A stretch of DNA of 64,000 bases, from assembly GCA_022702705.1 (NCBI GenBank), contig CM040421.1:60986621-61050620 (forward strand), read 5' to 3'. The notes beneath the pieces were generated by a model. That model worked only from the letters and a program-made list of their open reading frames with translations. It was not told where the DNA came from and made no database searches. The position numbers were made by a program, and so were the translations under genes. Shown piece by piece: positions 61,101 through 64,000 of the stretch. Positions within the stretch are counted from its first letter, which is position 1. The number at the start of each line of letters is the position of its first letter. Source of the stretch: Papilionanthe hookeriana x Papilionanthe teres (Eukaryota > Streptophyta > Magnoliopsida > Asparagales > Orchidaceae).

Positions 61101-61690
61101 ATTGATATTTGATCCGAGATCTGGAAGAAATTGAATTTGAATTTGATTGAGGCTCGGATTTGGAATGCGGAAAGATTGAATTTGGAAATTTGGAAGGATG
61201 AGTTTGAACTCGATTGAAATTTGATTTAAGATTTGATTTGAAATTTGGAAGATCAAATTTGAAATTTAATCGGGAGTGGATTTGGAATTTGATTGAGAAT
61301 TTGATTTGTGATTTGAAAAGATTGAAATTTGATTTGATTTAACACTTATGTTGATTTCATTTATCTTTTAATGATTCAAATTTTATTTTATCGTTTATTT
61401 AATGTTCATGTGAATTTGGTGTTCGTCATTTTTAGATCTTTAAAGAAAGTTTTCTTTTATCTTTTTTATTTCTTTTTCGTTTCTTTGTTCGAAGTTCATT
61501 TAACTTTAATGGCGTTTCCCGAGTCAATTTGCACAAAAGAGGTGAAGGCCAAAAATGTGACATGGTCACTTTCATTCCAATCATGTTGAAGATACATCAT
61601 ACAACTCGATGCGGAATACATTTCATACAATCCATGTACACTCAAAACGGACTATGTATGATCTTTGTTGATCCATCAAAGAAGCATCCG
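61101..61690 (-). other. Remaining UTR between the tandem array and the integrase remnant
   Basis: It contains degenerate forms of the 43-bp unit (61,100-61,340) and a pyrimidine-rich stretch (61,440-61,490) colinear with 51,240-51,306. After that the sequence is no longer shared with the B-side UTR. No gene is seen. Confidence 0.6.
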
Positions 61691-61977
61691 TCAAAAATCC
61701 ATGTCTGAATAGTGGGGTACATGGTCAATAACATCACCTTCCAAGCCATCCTTGGCAAGGATGCCGTATGGATGTACATTGGAGGTGTGATATTTTCCAT
61801 GTAACTCGCGGCTCGTAAGGCCGGAGGTTCTCAGCTCGGGTCCGGTTGGAAATGGTAAGGTGTCTTGTTGTCGTCCATTCTTCCGAAAGTAACCGAGATC
61901 CGCTTCACTTGGCACTCCTGGTATGCGATGCTTAGCGATATCCGCTCCGTTGCCCTTCGACATCATGACGGAACCTA

Positions 61978-62310
61978 TCGGACCCACTATATCCGTGCCC
62001 CAACATTCAAATGGCCACGACGCAATTGTCGGGTGCGGCACATTTGGAGGTTGGTGTAGAACTCACTCCGTGCACTTGGCATTGGTGACGGCTCTTGGCT
62101 ATTTTCATGCGGTCGGTCATCATCGAGGGCCGGTAGTACCACTAGTCTTTTAATTTTCATTTTCATCTTCGGACCCGACTGGTGAGCGCCACAGAGTCCT
62201 GAATGCACCTCTTTAACGATTTCACGGGCCTCGGACCCGCTTAGGCACCTTAGCCACATTTGATCAAAAGACCTTCTGTATAATGTGTTGTTTATTAATG
62301 CGTAGGACAG
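61978..62310 (-). pseudogene. Integrase N-terminal zinc-finger region (Tat), core deleted
   Basis: SFDQMWLRCLSGSEAREIVK, EVHSGLCGAHQSGP and, after frameshifts, MTDRMKIAKS-RHQCQVHG show the HHCC region. The first zinc Cys appears to be replaced by Arg. PHPTIASWPFECWGTDIVGP introduces the catalytic core, but the sequence then turns unrecognisable, so the DD-E residues beyond the first Asp are absent. Confidence 0.75.
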
Positions 62311-62376
62311 AGTTCTTTTCTTGATCTGATGGCTAGCGACCTATCGTCCGGTAGCTTTCTGTTTGCGGGTAGTCTA

Positions 62377-62800
62377 TCAATGGTCGTCACCAATCTTCCG
62401 TGTTTTTACGTCACTTCTTCTGATCGATTCTTTTTCTTTTTCTGATTTGTGTATTGTGTCTATGTCAAGTTGTGATAGGACCTGACGTACGTGAACTGAC
62501 ACTTCCACTGATTCATCTTGCAAACAGGAAAATTCTTTTGCGAGACGGGCTAAAGCATTTTCTTTTCTGGGAATTTTGTAGATCGTCACATTTGGAATAC
62601 ATTCTCAATGTTGTATGGCATCTCGGAAGTATTGTTCGAGTCTTGGCTTTAAAATTCTGTATTGTCCGGCGATCCGTTGAATGATTAACTGCGAATCCCC
62701 GTAGATGTTGATGTCTGTTATCCCCATTTGAATAGTTAATTCCGGTCCGTTATGAGGGCTTCGTATTCCGCTTCGTTGTTTGTACACGGTTCGTCGAGTG
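62377..62800 (-). pseudogene. Second (archaeal-type) RNase H, C-terminal part (Tat)
   Basis: NNEAEYEALIT is followed by a frameshift, then IQMGITDINIYGDSQLIIQR. The conserved catalytic Asp and Glu positions are still recognisable. The chain continues with IYKIPRKENALA and a linker. In intact elements this domain probably degrades the RNA strand during reverse transcription. Confidence 0.8.
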
Positions 62801-62857
62801 GTAGGAGTATCTTAACATCCCCTGCTCCGGTGTTATAAAGATTAGCTCGATTCTGCC

Positions 62858-63193
62858 TTACCGGGCACTATCACTTGCGATTCTTCGTCTTTGTGTGCTT
62901 GAAGATGCTCCGTCGAAATATAATTCCCAACGTCGATCATCGGGGTCTTCTAGGTTCATTATTTGTTCATCCGGCAAATCATCATTGAGAGGAGATTCCG
63001 CCAGGCAAAGGGTGCTGCTGCGAGGAAGTCCACTAAGACTTGTCCCTTTACGGCACGCGAGAGGCACGAAAGTTATATCGAATTGCAATAATATCATTGA
63101 CCATCTGGCAAGTCTGCCGGAAAGTGTTGGACGAGTCATCAAGTATTGCAATGGATTAAACTTCGAGATCAGGTTGACCTTATGAGAAAGCAA
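62858..63193 (-). pseudogene. RNase H C-terminus fused to the start of the second RNase H (Tat)
   Basis: 111-codon frame: SHKVNLISKFNPLQYL, LSGRLARWSMILLQFDITF, then a DDLPDE linker and RRWELYFDGASSS, which holds the first catalytic Asp of the second RNase H. A frameshift then disrupts it. Confidence 0.8.
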
Positions 63194-63425
63194 AACAGTC
63201 CTTAAATTCCATTAATAATTTGATTATTTCTTCGGAGTTTTCTTTGTTGAGTAAGAAGCTAACAAAGGTAGGTCTAGGCTCTTCGCTAGTACCTAAGTTA
63301 ACTTCCGTTAACTCATCTATTGTGGATTTAATTTCTTCTTCGAATTCGGTGGAGCGTCTCAATTTGCAAATCTTCGAGTTCGTCCGTAGTTTCCATGCAG
63401 TTTTCATTGGACTTGCGAGTGACAA
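63180..63425 (-). pseudogene. Pre-RT linker of the Tat polyprotein
   Basis: The 81-codon frame has IDELTEVNLGTSEEPRPTF and LLMEFKDCFAFS, the conserved segment that precedes RT in Tat-type elements. It stops exactly where the RT domain should begin and is joined to RNase H sequence instead. A frameshift near 63,340 links it to upstream linker sequence in the next frame. Confidence 0.75.
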
Positions 63426-63850
63426 CCAAGCAAAATTCGAGTATTGTCAGTCGACCACTATTGTGTCGAATCCGAGTCCATACTTTGAATTGGGTGGGCG
63501 ACCGAGTTATTCCATAATTTTTCAAAATGTTGTGATTGGCCTTTTGTCCATTGTCGAGGTAAGAAACCACGTTGAATTAAATTTTGAACACGGGGAGAGT
63601 ACCACTCAAAAGGTAATTCCATTAATTCGATGAAGTGACATCTTCAAATTGTACATTATTTTCAGTTTTGGAGGAAGAAGCGCCACGGTAGAATTTGATT
63701 GGCCTTGCACCGTCGTTACGTACCTCTTTGACCACCATACCCTCGATCTTATTAGAATGGATCGGGGTCAGGGTCATAGTATGTACGTAGTGGTTAATCT
63801 TCTCGTACATTGATTTGTAGTCTTCGTTCTTCTCATCTTCAAGAGAGATC

Positions 63851-64000
63851 TTAAATTGCGGCTTCTTCCGAGCTTATTGCCGCTGCTTCTTGTTTGATTT
63901 CTTTTTCTTCTTCGGAACTATCTTCCCAATCAACATTGATGGTCGGTTTCTCTCGTCCAATTGTCCTAACGTCTCTACCACGACCTCCTCCCCGGCCTCG
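63851..64000 (-). pseudogene. Arg/Gly-rich gag-like tail of the Tat element (partial)
   Basis: Reading from the right edge on the minus strand, 49 codons before a stop: RGRGGGRGRD, then an acidic stretch (DWEDSSEEEKE). RG-rich ends are common at the nucleic-acid-binding end of gag in this clade. Beginning lies outside the window. Confidence 0.5.

Larger units (their letters stand above)
61691..64000 (-). pseudogene. Ty3/gypsy Tat/Ogre-clade polyprotein, decayed, open at the right edge
   Basis: Homology blocks appear in element order on the minus strand. From the edge: an Arg/Gly-rich gag tail (63,851-64,000), a pre-RT linker with EEPRPTFVSFLLN and EFKDCFAFS (63,180-63,425), the C-terminal part of RNase H (SHKVNLISKFNPLQYL, ARWSMILLQFDI), a second 'archaeal-type' RNase H (LYFDGASSS, NNEAEYEAL, INIYGDSQLI), the integrase zinc-finger region (EVHSGLCGAHQSGPK, then HQCQVHG) and PHPTIASWPFECWGTDIVGP. 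Two consecutive RNase H domains mark the Tat/Ogre clade. The RT domain and the integrase catalytic core are missing, and several frameshifts separate the blocks, so the element is dead. Confidence 0.85.

Overview
The window is nuclear DNA of a flowering plant with a repeat-rich genome. It holds one plant gene exon with a plant-type splice donor, several kinds of plant LTR retrotransposon, and AT-rich non-coding DNA almost everywhere else. The strongly GC-rich first exon, next to AT-rich surroundings, hints at a monocot, but this is an inference and no species can be named. There is no sign of bacterial genes, operons, CRISPR or organelle genes. I recognised no tRNA or rRNA gene.

Left part (1-11,600). 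Two diverged pieces of a giant-LTR retrotransposon family lie at 1-1,295 and about 3,560-5,435, followed by a 1,024-bp tandem duplication (5,472-7,530), a 21-bp inverted-repeat element (8,018-8,588) and a decayed Ty1/copia RNase H (8,902-9,366). The only convincing host coding sequence is the first exon (9,850-10,921, minus strand) of a plant WD40-type inositol polyphosphate 5-phosphatase. Its remaining exons are not visible in the window, so intron 1 would be at least 9.8 kb long, or the gene is truncated. A small MITE-like element and a palindromic promoter motif lie just upstream of it.

Middle (11,600-33,090). A degenerate 131-bp satellite (12,655-14,490) is followed by a 3.1-kb-armed inverted repeat (left arm 16,388-19,500, right arm 19,730-21,549 continuing at 29,117-30,431). 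The right arm is split by a 7,562-bp non-coding unit with TG/CA-like ends and a 5-bp GTGTC target duplication (21,550-29,111). The best reading is an exceptionally long solo LTR. A second, shorter solo LTR (30,512-32,154) sits in a 39-bp AACCTAA-rich minisatellite.

Right part (33,092-64,000). A complete but non-autonomous Ty3/gypsy element (33,092-42,093, minus strand, TTAAC target duplication) has a degenerate Asp-tRNA-type primer site, a polypurine tract, and an internal 1.93-kb tandem duplication carrying only gag remnants. It is followed by a related LTR (42,218-43,666) that is cut by a compound giant-LTR element. That element consists of LTR_B (43,667-49,772), a short UTR, LTR_C (51,307-58,811), a UTR with about 24 copies of an 81-bp repeat, and a decayed Tat/Ogre-clade polyprotein on the minus strand that runs off the right edge.

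The genes do not form a pathway. The window is a record of nested retrotransposition, solo-LTR formation, internal deletion and satellite amplification around one host gene. The most interesting thread is the giant-LTR family. It has LTRs of about 7.5 kb, a pair of conserved stem-loops shared by diverged relatives, and UTR repeats that expand differently in each copy. All alignments were made by eye, so boundaries of diverged repeats are approximate.
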